A stretch of DNA of 33,247 bases from Bacteroidales bacterium (GTDB lineage: Bacteria; Bacteroidota; Bacteroidia; Bacteroidales; UBA12077): the NCBI GenBank assembly GCA_019038645.1, contig JAHOYT010000088.1:1-33247 (forward strand). Direction: 5' to 3'. The notes under the pieces are model-generated. The model worked only from the letters and a program-made list of their open reading frames with translations. It was not told where the DNA came from and searched no databases. The stretch's first letter is position 1. Each line of letters begins with the position of its first letter. The position numbers and the translations under genes were made by a program. Below, piece after piece: positions 1-9,302 of this stretch.

Positions 1-560
1 TTATAATAGTCTAAAATTAATTTATGTAACTTTTTTTTGCCACGATTAATTAATACTCCCACCTCAGAAACTGATATATTCATAATTTCAGATATTTCTT
101 TATAAGCAAGATCATCGAAACTGTTAAGCGAGATAGCTATATTTTGTTTTTCAGGTAATTTTCGCAAAGCGTAATAAAGTGCTTTTTTACTTTCTTCCTG
201 TTCAATACTTTCTCCGGGTTTTAGCTCGCTATCTTCAGGTTCAATGCTTTTAGTTTCGCTGCTAAACAGCAAATCAAGGCTGGTAAACCATTTCTCTTTC
301 TTTTTGGATCTTAAATAATTAAGTGATTTGTTAACCGAGATTCTGTACAGCCATGTTGTAATTTTGGACTCACCTCTGAATTGATCTGCTGAATCATATA
401 TTTTCATAAAAACCTCCTGTGAAACATCCATGGCATCGTCGTAATTGTTTAATATATTGTTACATACATTTAAAACAAGTTGATGGTACTTTTCAACAAA
501 AAACTGAAATGCTTTTTCGTCTTTCTGAGATATTTTATCAAGTAATATTTTCTCGTCCAT
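1..560 (-). CDS. ECF-type RNA polymerase sigma-70 factor, 3' end cut by window edge
   Basis: The reverse strand reads open from an ATG at 560 to base 3 without a stop, giving 186 residues and running off the window. Residues about 15-85 form a sigma region 2, including the acidic stretch NYDDAMDVSQEVFMKIY and the ITTWLYRISVNKSLNYLRSK segment that contacts the -10 element. A charged linker follows, then region 4 at about 128-180, with the helix-turn-helix around LAYKEISEIMNISVSEVGVL. Lacking regions 1.1 and 3, it belongs to the ECF group of small alternative sigma factors. In Bacteroidota such factors often pair with a FecR-like anti-sigma gene downstream, which would lie outside this window. 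It is transcribed divergently from the glycosyltransferase. The family assignment is secure; the signal and regulon are unknown. Confidence 0.93.
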   Translation of the reverse strand, partial: MDEKILLDKISQKDEKAFQFFVEKYHQLVLNVCNNILNNYDDAMDVSQEVFMKIYDSADQFRGESKITTWLYRISVNKSLNYLRSKKKEKWFTSLDLLFSSETKSIEPEDSELKPGESIEQEESKKALYYALRKLPEKQNIAISLNSFDDLAYKEISEIMNISVSEVGVLINRGKKKLHKLILDYY

Positions 561-576
561 TAAGAAAAATATGATT

Positions 577-609
577 CAAAATTATAAATATGACACAGTT
601 GATTTCAAA
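577..609 (-). promoter_or_regulatory. Bacteroidota-type promoter of the sigma-factor gene
   Basis: On the minus strand TTTG (609-606) and TAATTTTG (584-577) match the -33 TTTG and -7 TAnnTTTG elements with 21 bases between them. The -7 box lies 16 bases before the ATG at 560, so the leader would be very short. This is the best two-box match in the window. Confidence 0.6.
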
Positions 610-729
610 TTATTACATAATAAAGGTAAAATCTTTTTTAACACTCTATATTAATTTTGGAAAAATTATTTGTTAGGAATGGTTTTTGTTTTTAAACACA
701 TTCAGTTTTTATATATCAAATTGAAGTAA

Positions 730-737
730 TAGTTTTG
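730..737 (+). promoter_or_regulatory. candidate -7 element for the glycosyltransferase gene
   Basis: TAGTTTTG fits TAnnTTTG exactly and lies 25 bases before the ATG at 763. No clear -33 TTTG is present at the expected distance, so support rests on the -7 box and its position. Confidence 0.4.
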
Positions 738-762
738 CATATAATTTAATACTCCTGCAAAA

Positions 763-1710
763 ATGAAAATAAGTGGTTTCACTATGGGTAAGAACGTGGA
801 TAAATTATATTATCCTGTTAAACCTGCAATTATGTCTATACTTCCAATTGTTGATGAATTTGTTGTTGCACTTGGTAAAAGCGATGATGATGACAAAACA
901 AGAGAGGAAATTTTAAGTATTAATAGCAATAAAATAAAAATTATTGATACTGTTTGGGATCTTGAAAAATTTCCAAACGGTATGGAAAACGCTCACCAGA
1001 CAGATATTGCCAAAAGCCATTGTACCGGAGACTGGCTTTTCTATCTTCAGGCAGATGAAGTAATCCATGAGAAGTATCTTCCGGTAATAAAAGCTCGTTG
1101 TGAAGAATTAGCCGATGACAAAAACGTAGAGGGGCTGCTTTTCAGATATAAACATTTCTGGGGAGATTATGAACATTACCATTTTTCGCACAGATGGTAT
1201 AAACATGAAATTAGAATTGTACGTAATGATCCTGAAATACATTCATGGGAATCTGCACAGTCTTTTAGAAGAATTCCGGAATTCGAAGGGATTAATTATC
1301 GTCAGCAGGAAGGAACATTTAAATTAAAAGTAGCAAATGTAGATGCAGAAGTTTATCATTACGGATGGGTACGCCCGCCATCATTAATGAAGAAAAAAAT
1401 GAAAGCACTTGATACAATTCATAAGGGAGAGGAGGGTGTACAGAAAAAGGAAACCTTATATCGTAATTTTGATTATGGCGTCTTGAATAAATTGCAAAAA
1501 TTTACAGAATCACATCCTCAGGTAATGATAACATGGATTGAAAAATTTAACTGGAAAGATGAACTTCAGTATATTGGAAAAGCAAACAATAAGAGAAAAA
1601 AACATGCTCACGAAAAGATTAAATACCGATGCTTAACATGGATTGAAAATAATTTACGTGGAGGTGTTAGCTTGGGTGGATTTAAAAATTATATACTATT
1701 AAAGAAATAA
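763..1710 (+). CDS. glycosyltransferase family 2-like protein
   Basis: A 315-residue soluble protein with no signal peptide or membrane segment. The N-terminal part resembles a GT-A nucleotide-sugar-binding fold: a strand-rich start, an acidic SDDDDKT loop at 40-46, and WLFYLQADEVIHE at 91-103. In the last segment QADE (96-99) occupies the place of the metal-binding DxD motif of GT2 enzymes. The C-terminal half is rich in His, Tyr and Trp (for example HFWGDYEHYHFSHRWYKHE around 131-149), and its acceptor cannot be predicted. No other polysaccharide-synthesis genes are adjacent, so it appears to be a stand-alone transferase rather than part of a capsule or LPS cluster. No ribosome-binding site is evident. 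The ATG at 763 is the only start supported by the promoter position. The fold is fairly secure; substrate and product are unknown. Confidence 0.75.
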   Translation: MKISGFTMGKNVDKLYYPVKPAIMSILPIVDEFVVALGKSDDDDKTREEILSINSNKIKIIDTVWDLEKFPNGMENAHQTDIAKSHCTGDWLFYLQADEVIHEKYLPVIKARCEELADDKNVEGLLFRYKHFWGDYEHYHFSHRWYKHEIRIVRNDPEIHSWESAQSFRRIPEFEGINYRQQEGTFKLKVANVDAEVYHYGWVRPPSLMKKKMKALDTIHKGEEGVQKKETLYRNFDYGVLNKLQKFTESHPQVMITWIEKFNWKDELQYIGKANNKRKKHAHEKIKYRCLTWIENNLRGGVSLGGFKNYILLKK

Positions 1711-1838
1711 GTTCAAGGTTCAGAGTTTAAGGTTTTATTACTAAGCGACATTAGATTCGTAATTCGTAATTTTATGTACTGTTCATAAATTATGTAAACT
1801 TCTTTGGAATCAAGGTAGTGCTTGTATTTTCAAAATAT

Positions 1839-1846
1839 TATATTTG
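1839..1846 (+). promoter_or_regulatory. candidate -7 element for the GH3 fusion gene
   Basis: TATATTTG matches TAnnTTTG and would give a leader of about 50 bases before the ATG at 1905. The -33 region is poor. Confidence 0.35.
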
Positions 1847-1904
1847 TGCAATACCAAATAGTTTAAATAAAAAATTTTGGTAAATCAAAGAAAATCAACG
1901 TGCT

Positions 1905-4900
1905 ATGACAAGATATCGACTCCTTATATTTTTCATTACTATAAATTTGCTTTTTACTACGTTGAATTATGCTCAGAATTCCACCATGACTGTTGATAAA
2001 CAAATACAGTGGGTTGATTCTGTAATGAAAAAAATGTCTTTAGAGGATAAAATAGCTCAGCTTTTTATGGTTGCTGCATATTCAAACAAAGATCAAAAGC
2101 ATATTAATGAAATTACCTACCTGATTAATAAATATAAAATTGGTGGTCTGATTTTTTTTCAGGGAGGACCCGGGCGCCAGGCAAAACTGACTAATTATTA
2201 CCAGTCAAAGTCTAAAATACCTTTGCTAATTGCAATTGATGGCGAATGGGGTTTAGGTATGCGTCTCGATTCAACTATCAGTTATCCAAGGCAAATGATG
2301 TTAGGTGCAATTCAGAACGATTCTCTTATTTATCAGATGGGTTACGATATTGGTGAGCAAATGATTCGATTAGGAATACATATCAATTTTGCTCCGGTTG
2401 TTGATGTTAACAACAATTCTCAGAACCCCGTAATAAATGTACGTTCTTTTGGAGATAATCCTGAAAATGTTAGCAAAAAGAGCATAATGTACATGAAAGG
2501 AATGCAGGATGCAGGAATTATTGCAACTGCAAAACATTTTCCGGGCCATGGCGATACCAATACAGATTCTCACTATACACTGCCATCAGTTAATTATGAC
2601 AGGAACAGACTTGATTCCATTGAGTTATATCCCTTTAAAAGATTAATTGACTCAGGAGTTGAAGGCGTAATGGTTGCTCATTTAAATGTTCCGGCTCTGG
2701 GCACAAAACAAGATACACCAACAACTCTTACAAAGGCAGTTGTAACTAATTTACTTAAAGAGGAAATGGGTTTTAACGGACTAATTTTTACTGATGCCTT
2801 AAACATGAAAGGCGCTACAAAATATTATGATCCTGGCGAAATTGAAAGTTTAGCTCTGGAAGCTGGTAACGATGTGCTTTTATTTCCGGTAAGTGTTTCT
2901 AAAGGGATATCTAAAATAAAAAAACAAGTCAGAAAAGGAATTATCACAAAAACAAGAATAGAAGAAAGTTGTAGAAAAGTACTGGAAGCTAAATATAACG
3001 CAGGATTAAATAATTTTGATAAAAAGAATTTATATATCCAAACTAAAGATCTGAAGAAAGATTTAAACAAATTGGTGTATGAAGTAACCCGCAGAGATCT
3101 TATAGAGTCAGGAATAACAATGATAAGAAATGAAGAAGAAGTTGTGCCGATTATTAAACTGAGAAATAAAAAATTTGCATCTATAGCTTTTAACACTAAT
3201 GAAATAACTGAATTCCAGAATACGCTTTCTAAATATGCAGAAGTAGATCATTTCATATTTAATGAGGATAGTTCAGATTCTGTTTTCGAAATACTAAAAA
3301 AATATGATGTAGTATTTTCGAGTGTACATAATACTTCGTACTGGCCTTCAAATAACTACAAAGTAAATCTCGCAAATCTGGAAAAATTGACTGTGTTATC
3401 AAATGATACTAAAGTAGTATTAAGTCTGTTTGCGAATCCGTATAGCATAAAGCAGTTTCAAAAGCTGAGCAGTTTCGATGCAATATTAATTGGTTATTCT
3501 GATGATAGTGAGGTTCAAAGTGCTGTAGCGCAGGCTATTTTTGGAGGCATTAAGTTAACCGGAAAGTTGCCGGTGGAAATTAATAACAATTATCCTTCAG
3601 GAACCGGAATAGAAAGTAAAAAAAAAATCAGAATATCTTATGGTATCCCTGAACAGGAAGGCTTATCATCAGAAATATTAAAAAAAATTGATACAATTGC
3701 ATTAAGTGCAATAGAACAAAAAGCTACACCTGGTTCCAGAATCCTTGTTGCGAAAAACGGACGCGTTATTTTAGATAAAGCATTTGGTTATCACACATAT
3801 ATGAATCACAATCCTGTAAAGGAAAATGATATTTATGATATTGCTTCCATTACAAAAATAGCAGCTACAATTCCATCTTTAATGAAGTTGTATGAGGATA
3901 GCCTGTTTTTTATCGATAGTAAACTTTCAGATTATTTACCGAAATTAGATACAACCAATAAAGGCGATCTGAATATTAAAGATATATTAACTCACCAGGC
4001 CAGGTTAAACGGATGGATTCCCTTTTATTATTCTACTTTAGAAACATTGTTTCCCGATCAGGATTTGCTGAATAATAAATTTAATGAAGACTTTCCATAT
4101 AAACTCGGAAATCACGCTTATATGGCCAAGAATTTTAAGTTTAAAGATAATTACTATAGTTATGTGCCAATAGATGGATTTTCGACCAAAGTAGCAGCTG
4201 ATTTTTACATTTCTGACTCATATAAGGATACGATTTATAAAAAAATTCGTGAATCGAATTTATATGAAGAAAAAGTATATCGCTATAGTGATTTGGGCTA
4301 CTACTATTTTTATAAAATAATTGAAAATTACACAGGAGCTAAATTTCAGGATTACGTCGATTCAGTTTTTTTCGATAAGCTGGGAGCCTACAGAACAAGC
4401 TATTTGCCTGTAGAAAAGTTCAGTAAATTTGAGATTGTACCAACTGAAAACGATCAGATTTTTCGTAAGCAATTACTGCAAGGTTATGTTCACGATCCGG
4501 GAGCAGCTATGCTAGGTGGCGTTTGTGGCCATGCAGGTGTATTTTCTACTGCCGGCGATATGGCTAAATTAATGCAAATGTATTTGAACGGTGGAGATTA
4601 TGGTGGTATAAAATATTTTAAACCTGAAACGATTAAATTATTTACTACAAGTCCTTTTTTAGAATCTGATAACCGACGAGCGCTGGGTTTCGATAAACCA
4701 CAAATGGATTACACAAAATCAGGTCCTACATGCCAGTGTGTTTCGGGCACAAGTTTTGGACATTCAGGTTTTACAGGAACCATTGCATGGGCAGATCCTG
4801 AAGAACAAATCGTTTATATTTTTCTATCTAACAGAATTCATCCCGATCAGGATAATAATAAGTTACTACAAATGGATATTCGCACTGATATACAGCAAGT

Positions 4901-4925
4901 TATTTACGATGCGATAATTCCATAG
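1905..4925 (+). CDS. secreted GH3 (NagZ-like) glycosidase fused to a serine beta-lactamase-type domain
   Basis: This 1006-residue protein begins with a signal peptide (hydrophobic 5-20, then NYAQN). Residues about 35-365 are a GH3 catalytic domain of the beta-N-acetylhexosaminidase type. KHFPGHGDTNTDSH at 210-223 is the NagZ-type loop carrying the catalytic Asp-His pair, and D297 in FTDALNM is the expected nucleophile. Residues about 380-565 resemble the GH3 C-terminal alpha/beta domain. From about 585 to the end lies a class C beta-lactamase/penicillin-binding fold with S648-I-T-K651 (SxxK), Y794-S-D796 in the YxN position and H953-S-G955 in the third-motif position. Established: NagZ-type GH3 enzymes cleave GlcNAc linkages in peptidoglycan fragments, and SxxK domains are DD-peptidase, esterase or amidase relatives. 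Inferred: a periplasmic or outer-membrane cell-wall recycling enzyme acting on both sugar and peptide parts. This fusion is known in Bacteroidota. Confidence 0.9.
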   Translation: MTRYRLLIFFITINLLFTTLNYAQNSTMTVDKQIQWVDSVMKKMSLEDKIAQLFMVAAYSNKDQKHINEITYLINKYKIGGLIFFQGGPGRQAKLTNYYQSKSKIPLLIAIDGEWGLGMRLDSTISYPRQMMLGAIQNDSLIYQMGYDIGEQMIRLGIHINFAPVVDVNNNSQNPVINVRSFGDNPENVSKKSIMYMKGMQDAGIIATAKHFPGHGDTNTDSHYTLPSVNYDRNRLDSIELYPFKRLIDSGVEGVMVAHLNVPALGTKQDTPTTLTKAVVTNLLKEEMGFNGLIFTDALNMKGATKYYDPGEIESLALEAGNDVLLFPVSVSKGISKIKKQVRKGIITKTRIEESCRKVLEAKYNAGLNNFDKKNLYIQTKDLKKDLNKLVYEVTRRDLIESGITMIRNEEEVVPIIKLRNKKFASIAFNTNEITEFQNTLSKYAEVDHFIFNEDSSDSVFEILKKYDVVFSSVHNTSYWPSNNYKVNLANLEKLTVLSNDTKVVLSLFANPYSIKQFQKLSSFDAILIGYSDDSEVQSAVAQAIFGGIKLTGKLPVEINNNYPSGTGIESKKKIRISYGIPEQEGLSSEILKKIDTIALSAIEQKATPGSRILVAKNGRVILDKAFGYHTYMNHNPVKENDIYDIASITKIAATIPSLMKLYEDSLFFIDSKLSDYLPKLDTTNKGDLNIKDILTHQARLNGWIPFYYSTLETLFPDQDLLNNKFNEDFPYKLGNHAYMAKNFKFKDNYYSYVPIDGFSTKVAADFYISDSYKDTIYKKIRESNLYEEKVYRYSDLGYYYFYKIIENYTGAKFQDYVDSVFFDKLGAYRTSYLPVEKFSKFEIVPTENDQIFRKQLLQGYVHDPGAAMLGGVCGHAGVFSTAGDMAKLMQMYLNGGDYGGIKYFKPETIKLFTTSPFLESDNRRALGFDKPQMDYTKSGPTCQCVSGTSFGHSGFTGTIAWADPEEQIVYIFLSNRIHPDQDNNKLLQMDIRTDIQQVIYDAIIP

Positions 4926-5144
4926 TTTTGAGTTTATATTGTTAGTGTACAAATAAAAAATTTATTCGCTTTCTGGTTAAACTGATACTAATCGATACTT
5001 CCTGCTTCCTGTACCTGTAAATCTATTATTTCATGCCTGTATTCAATGCACGACAAATAAGAATTAATTTCTTTCATCTCACAGAGAAAAAATGAAGTAT
5101 CTTTTATAAAAGCTATTTTTTTTGTAAATTATAGAACTAAAATT

Positions 5145-5150
5145 GGAGGT
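5145..5150 (+). promoter_or_regulatory. Shine-Dalgarno deciding the start of the PhnD-like gene
   Basis: GGAGGT lies four bases before the ATG at 5155. A TTG at 5143 in the same frame would overlap this site and is a poorer start. An almost identical leader (AATTGGAGGTTAC) precedes the heme-copper subunit II gene at 16261, while most other genes here have no such site. Confidence 0.7.
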
Positions 5151-5154
5151 ACAT

Positions 5155-6027
5155 ATGATTGTTAGCTTTTTCAAATACTTCTCTTCACTGAGGTTATTAT
5201 TTGTATTTATTTTTGTATTTTCTTTTACAAATTCTAATAATGCACAGGAACCTTTAATATTAGGTATTCATCCATATTTGCCACATACAGAATTACAAAA
5301 ACGATTTACACCTTTGGTCGAATATCTTTCACGCGAAATAGGACAGAAAGTAATTGTACGGATAGGGATAAGTTATGAGGAGCATATAAATAGTATTGGT
5401 GTAGATAAGATTGATATAGCTTATATGGGACCGGCAAGTTATGTTAAGCTTGTTGAGGACTATGGTGAAAAATCACTTGTAGCAATTATTGAAACCAATG
5501 GTACACCATATTACCAGGGTAAAATATTTACAGGAATCAATAGTAGTATCGAAAGTATTTCTGAAATAGATATAGAGAAATGTGCCTTTGTTGACCCTAA
5601 TTCAACAGCGGGATATCTGATCCCGATGTATTTATTACTTTTAGAAAATAATAAAGATATAACGCCTGAAAGTATTAAGTTTCTTGGAAGCCATAATAAC
5701 GTGGCACTAGGCGTTTTAACAGGTGGTTTTGTTGCGGGTGCAATTAAAGAAGCCGTTTTTTATGATTTTCAAAAAAAAGGTTTGCGGAAATTAGCATCAA
5801 CACCTAAAATTCCTGAACACTCTTTTGTGGCTAGCTCAAAACTTCCTGAAGAAACTATTAATAAAATAAAGAAAGCCTTATTAAAGTTAAATGAAATCGA
5901 CGAAGGAAAACAAATTATGGCCAGTCTGCAAAAAAACATTACCGGCATGGCTACAGTTAACGACGTATATTTTAATGAACTTCGTGAGATAATTACTTAC
6001 TTGGAAAAAAGAGAAATAATAAGATGA
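5155..6027 (+). CDS. PhnD-like periplasmic substrate-binding protein (probable sensory partner of the next kinase)
   Basis: Starting at the ATG with GGAGGT ahead of it, the product has 290 residues: a signal peptide (hydrophobic 12-27, likely cleavage after NNA at 30) and a mature two-lobed binding protein. Family signatures are LGIHPYLPHTEL at 36-47, IDIAYMGPASYV at 87-98, FVDPNSTAGYLIP at 145-157 and GSHNNVALGVLTGGFVAGAIKE at 178-199. These match the PhnD/phosphite/phosphonate-type ABC binding family, which also includes sensory members such as the AioX arsenite-binding protein and the PhnD-like sensor part of TtrS. No ABC permease or ATPase is adjacent. The stop overlaps the start of the membrane hybrid kinase in ATGA, so the two are translationally coupled. 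I infer that it delivers a bound oxyanion or similar ligand signal to that kinase rather than feeding a transporter. The ligand cannot be read from sequence. Confidence 0.85.
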   Translation: MIVSFFKYFSSLRLLFVFIFVFSFTNSNNAQEPLILGIHPYLPHTELQKRFTPLVEYLSREIGQKVIVRIGISYEEHINSIGVDKIDIAYMGPASYVKLVEDYGEKSLVAIIETNGTPYYQGKIFTGINSSIESISEIDIEKCAFVDPNSTAGYLIPMYLLLLENNKDITPESIKFLGSHNNVALGVLTGGFVAGAIKEAVFYDFQKKGLRKLASTPKIPEHSFVASSKLPEETINKIKKALLKLNEIDEGKQIMASLQKNITGMATVNDVYFNELREIITYLEKREIIR

Positions 6028-9000
6028 AACAACTATTATTTGAAAAAGGCAATTATAAATACTGGCTGTTTTTCATGGCCTTTATTATTTCGCTGATAAT
6101 AATCTCTATTGCGGTTATAGAAAATATGCGAAAGAAACTAAAAGGAAACACACAGGAACATATGGCTGTGGATCTTAATTTTTTAAGTAATAACGTTAAG
6201 GATAGATTTCAGAAAGGTGATTATGAGAGCATAGATTCTTATGTATCTGGTTGGGCAGAACTTCATTCAAACAGAGTTGTTGAATTGAAACTTACCACAG
6301 CCAATGGTTATGTTTTAAGCCATTTTATAAGAGATAATAATTTAGTACCATGCTTTACTATAGAAGAGGAAATAGAATATTCGTATCATTCAAAAGCTAA
6401 TTTAAAATTAATTGGCGATTTTTCCGGTGTTAATAAAGAAATTAGTGATAATTACACCTACCTGAGTTTTGTTATTTTTATTGCATCTCTGGCATTGGGT
6501 TTTATTACCTGGTTAGCAATACGAAAAAATGTTCTGGCATCAGATTTGCAAAAACGAACAGTAAAATTAAAAGAAAGTGAAATAAAGTCCCGTGCATTGT
6601 CTGAGGCGGCTTTCGAAGCTGTGTTTATTTCTAAGAAAGGAATATGCTTGGAACAAAACCTGATGGCTGAGAAAATGTTTGGTTATAATTCTGAAGAGGC
6701 AATAGGAAACCCTGGTACAGATTGGATTATTCCGGAGCATAGAGAACTGGTAATGCAAAATATGTTTTCAGGATATGAGAAACCATACGAAGTTACAGCA
6801 TTACGAAAGGACCGAACAATATTTCCTGCTGAAATACATGCAAGTATGATGGTGTATAAAGGAGAAAATGTACGAATTACTTCTTTGCGCGATTTATCTG
6901 AACGTAAAAAATCCGAAAAACAAATCAAAAAACTTTCAACAGCAGTAGAGCAAAGTGCTAATACAATAGTTATTACTAATACCGAAGGTAATATTGAATA
7001 TACTAACCCTAAGTTTACTGAACTAACGGGTTATACAGCTGAGGAAGCTTTAGGACAAAACCCACGAATTTTAAATTCAGGTTCCCAGCCAAAAGAATAT
7101 TACATTGAATTATGGGAAACAATTAAAGCAGGGAAAACATGGAAAGGCGAATTTCATAACAAAACAAAAGATGGTAAATATTTTTGGGAGAATGTTACAA
7201 TTACGCCTATTAAAGATAGTACAGAGAAAATAGTAAATTACCTTGCTATAAAAGAAGATATTTCAGCAAGAAAAGAAGCTGAGCAAGCTTTGATAACAAC
7301 CGAAACAAAATTAAAATCTATTTTCGAAGCAGCAACTAATGTTTCATTTATAACAACAGATTTAGATGGAACCCAAGCAAAAATTTTAAGTTATAGCCCT
7401 GGATCTGAAAAAATATTTGGATATAAAGCAGAAGAAATTATTGGTAAGCCTGTTTCTATTCTTCGAAGAAGTGAAGATGTTGAGGCTTTTCCTGGAATAC
7501 AAGTAAGTTTAAAAAAAGGGAAAAAAGGAGTTACCAGTGAAGCTGTATTGGTTCGTAAATCAGGTGAACACTTTCCCGCCATATTAACAATTTATCCTTT
7601 AGCTGATGATAAAAATAATGTTTTTGGTGCATTAGGAGTAGCTTATGATATTACTGAGTTAAAACAAACGCAGTTAGAACTTATTACTGCCAAAGAAGAA
7701 GTAGAAGAAAGTGAAGACCTGTTAAACGATATCCAGCAATTGACCAAGGTTGGCGGATGGGAATATAATGTGGTAAATCAAAATATGTTCTGGACAAATG
7801 AAACCTATAGAATTCATGAAATGAAACCAGGTGAATTAGACCTGAGCTCCAAAGAACTTATTGAGAGAGGTGTGGAGTGTTACTACCCTGTTGACAGGCC
7901 AAAAATTTTAGAAGCATTTAATAATTGTGTTGATAACGGAAAACCTTACGACCTTGAATTTCCATTTACATCGGTAAAAGCGAAAAAAATATGGATTCGT
8001 ACCACCGCAAAAGCAGTAAAGGAAAAAGGCAAGGTAGTCCGTGTAATTGGAAATATTATAGACATAACTGATCGTAAGAAGTCCGATGAAGAAATCAGAG
8101 CTTATAATGAAGAACTTAAAACTACAACAGATGCGTTAAAAGATAATAATGAACAACTTCTTATGGCCAAAGAAAAAGCTGAAGAAAGCAATAAACTTAA
8201 AACTGAATTTCTTAATAATATGTCACATGAAATACGAACACCCATGAATGGAATAATGGGATTTTCGATCATGCTTAATAAGCCCGGACTGTCTGAAGAA
8301 AAAAGAAACCATTTTATAAATATTATTAACAACAGTAGTACACAACTATTACGAATTATTGATGATATATTGGAAATATCAAGGCTGGAAACCAGGCAAA
8401 TTGAAGCTATCGAAAATGAAATTTGCATTAATGATTTGCTTACTGAATTATTTTCTATTTTTAATGCTAAAGCTAAAGAAAATGAAATATCACTTCGTTT
8501 AAAAAAGGGACTTGCCGATATTGAAAGTAATGTATTTATTGATGATTCAAAATTATATAAGATTTTAAGTAATCTTATAGAAAACAGCCTGAAGTTTACA
8601 AATAAAGGTTTTATTGAATTTGGTTATCAACTTAAGAAAAATAAATTAGAATTTTACGTAAAAGATACAGGAATAGGTATAAAGCGTGAAAAACAGGAAG
8701 CTGTATTTGAGCGTTTTTCGCAGGAAGAAAAAGAATTATCCCGTACTTTTGGCGGACTGGGATTAGGTTTATCAATAGCAAAAGAAAATACAGAACTACT
8801 GGGCGGGGAAATTACAGTGAAATCAAAAAAAGGTGAAGGCTCAATTTTCTATGTTACAATTCCTTACAAGCCTGTTAATACAAAATTTAAAGAAAATAAA
8901 CCTTCAGTCAAAAAAAATAATTCAGCGTTAGAAGAATATTCAATACTAATAGCCGAAGATGATGAAGTAAACTTTTTGTATTTAGAGGAATTATTATCTG

Positions 9001-9302
9001 TACTGGATTTTAAATTTAAGATATATCATGCAAAAAACGGGAAAGAAGCTGTTGATATGTGTAAGTCCAATCCCGATATAAACCTTATTTTAATGGATAT
9101 TAAAATGCCGGTAATGGATGGACTTGAGGCTACTAAAAAGATTAAAAAACTACGACCGGAACTACATATTATTGCCCAAACTGCTTATAGTACGTCTGAA
9201 GATAAAAATAAAGCCATATCGGCAGGTTGCAATAACGTAATTACAAAGCCAATAAGCGAAAACGATTTAAATGTTTTAATAAAAGAATACTTTGCTGTAT
9301 AA
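6024..9302 (+). CDS. membrane hybrid sensor histidine kinase: periplasmic loop, four PAS domains, HisKA, HATPase, receiver
   Basis: 1092 residues. A first transmembrane helix at about 13-32, a periplasmic loop of about 110 residues and a second helix at about 147-166 place the sensor region outside the membrane, where the PhnD-like protein is found. Four cytoplasmic PAS domains follow (about 185-295, 300-420, 427-548, 565-685). The HisKA box has H735 in MSHEIRTP. The ATPase has N854 (N box), D881-TGIG (G1) and GLGLGL at 911-916 (G2). The C-terminal receiver has the acidic pair D979-D980, phospho-acceptor D1025 in LMDIKMP, T1053 and K1075. All key residues are present, so it should be active in kinase and phosphotransfer. 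There is no Hpt or output domain, so an unlinked phosphotransfer protein and regulator must complete the relay. It overlaps its upstream neighbour by 4 bases and its downstream neighbour by 1. Confidence 0.93.
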   Translation: MKQLLFEKGNYKYWLFFMAFIISLIIISIAVIENMRKKLKGNTQEHMAVDLNFLSNNVKDRFQKGDYESIDSYVSGWAELHSNRVVELKLTTANGYVLSHFIRDNNLVPCFTIEEEIEYSYHSKANLKLIGDFSGVNKEISDNYTYLSFVIFIASLALGFITWLAIRKNVLASDLQKRTVKLKESEIKSRALSEAAFEAVFISKKGICLEQNLMAEKMFGYNSEEAIGNPGTDWIIPEHRELVMQNMFSGYEKPYEVTALRKDRTIFPAEIHASMMVYKGENVRITSLRDLSERKKSEKQIKKLSTAVEQSANTIVITNTEGNIEYTNPKFTELTGYTAEEALGQNPRILNSGSQPKEYYIELWETIKAGKTWKGEFHNKTKDGKYFWENVTITPIKDSTEKIVNYLAIKEDISARKEAEQALITTETKLKSIFEAATNVSFITTDLDGTQAKILSYSPGSEKIFGYKAEEIIGKPVSILRRSEDVEAFPGIQVSLKKGKKGVTSEAVLVRKSGEHFPAILTIYPLADDKNNVFGALGVAYDITELKQTQLELITAKEEVEESEDLLNDIQQLTKVGGWEYNVVNQNMFWTNETYRIHEMKPGELDLSSKELIERGVECYYPVDRPKILEAFNNCVDNGKPYDLEFPFTSVKAKKIWIRTTAKAVKEKGKVVRVIGNIIDITDRKKSDEEIRAYNEELKTTTDALKDNNEQLLMAKEKAEESNKLKTEFLNNMSHEIRTPMNGIMGFSIMLNKPGLSEEKRNHFINIINNSSTQLLRIIDDILEISRLETRQIEAIENEICINDLLTELFSIFNAKAKENEISLRLKKGLADIESNVFIDDSKLYKILSNLIENSLKFTNKGFIEFGYQLKKNKLEFYVKDTGIGIKREKQEAVFERFSQEEKELSRTFGGLGLGLSIAKENTELLGGEITVKSKKGEGSIFYVTIPYKPVNTKFKENKPSVKKNNSALEEYSILIAEDDEVNFLYLEELLSVLDFKFKIYHAKNGKEAVDMCKSNPDINLILMDIKMPVMDGLEATKKIKKLRPELHIIAQTAYSTSEDKNKAISAGCNNVITKPISENDLNVLIKEYFAV

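Noticed and set aside
1711-1800. Short repeats of the GTTCAAGGTTCAGAG and ATTCGTAATTCGTAATT type after the glycosyltransferase
   Set aside because: Too short and simple to define an element from one occurrence; similar AT-rich words recur by chance.
5143-5154. TTG start four codons upstream for the PhnD-like gene
   Set aside because: It overlaps the GGAGGT ribosome-binding site that is ideally placed for the ATG at 5155.
5155-6027. Phosphonate or phosphite uptake transporter
   Set aside because: No permease or ATPase gene is nearby and the gene is translationally coupled to a histidine kinase, so a sensory role fits better.
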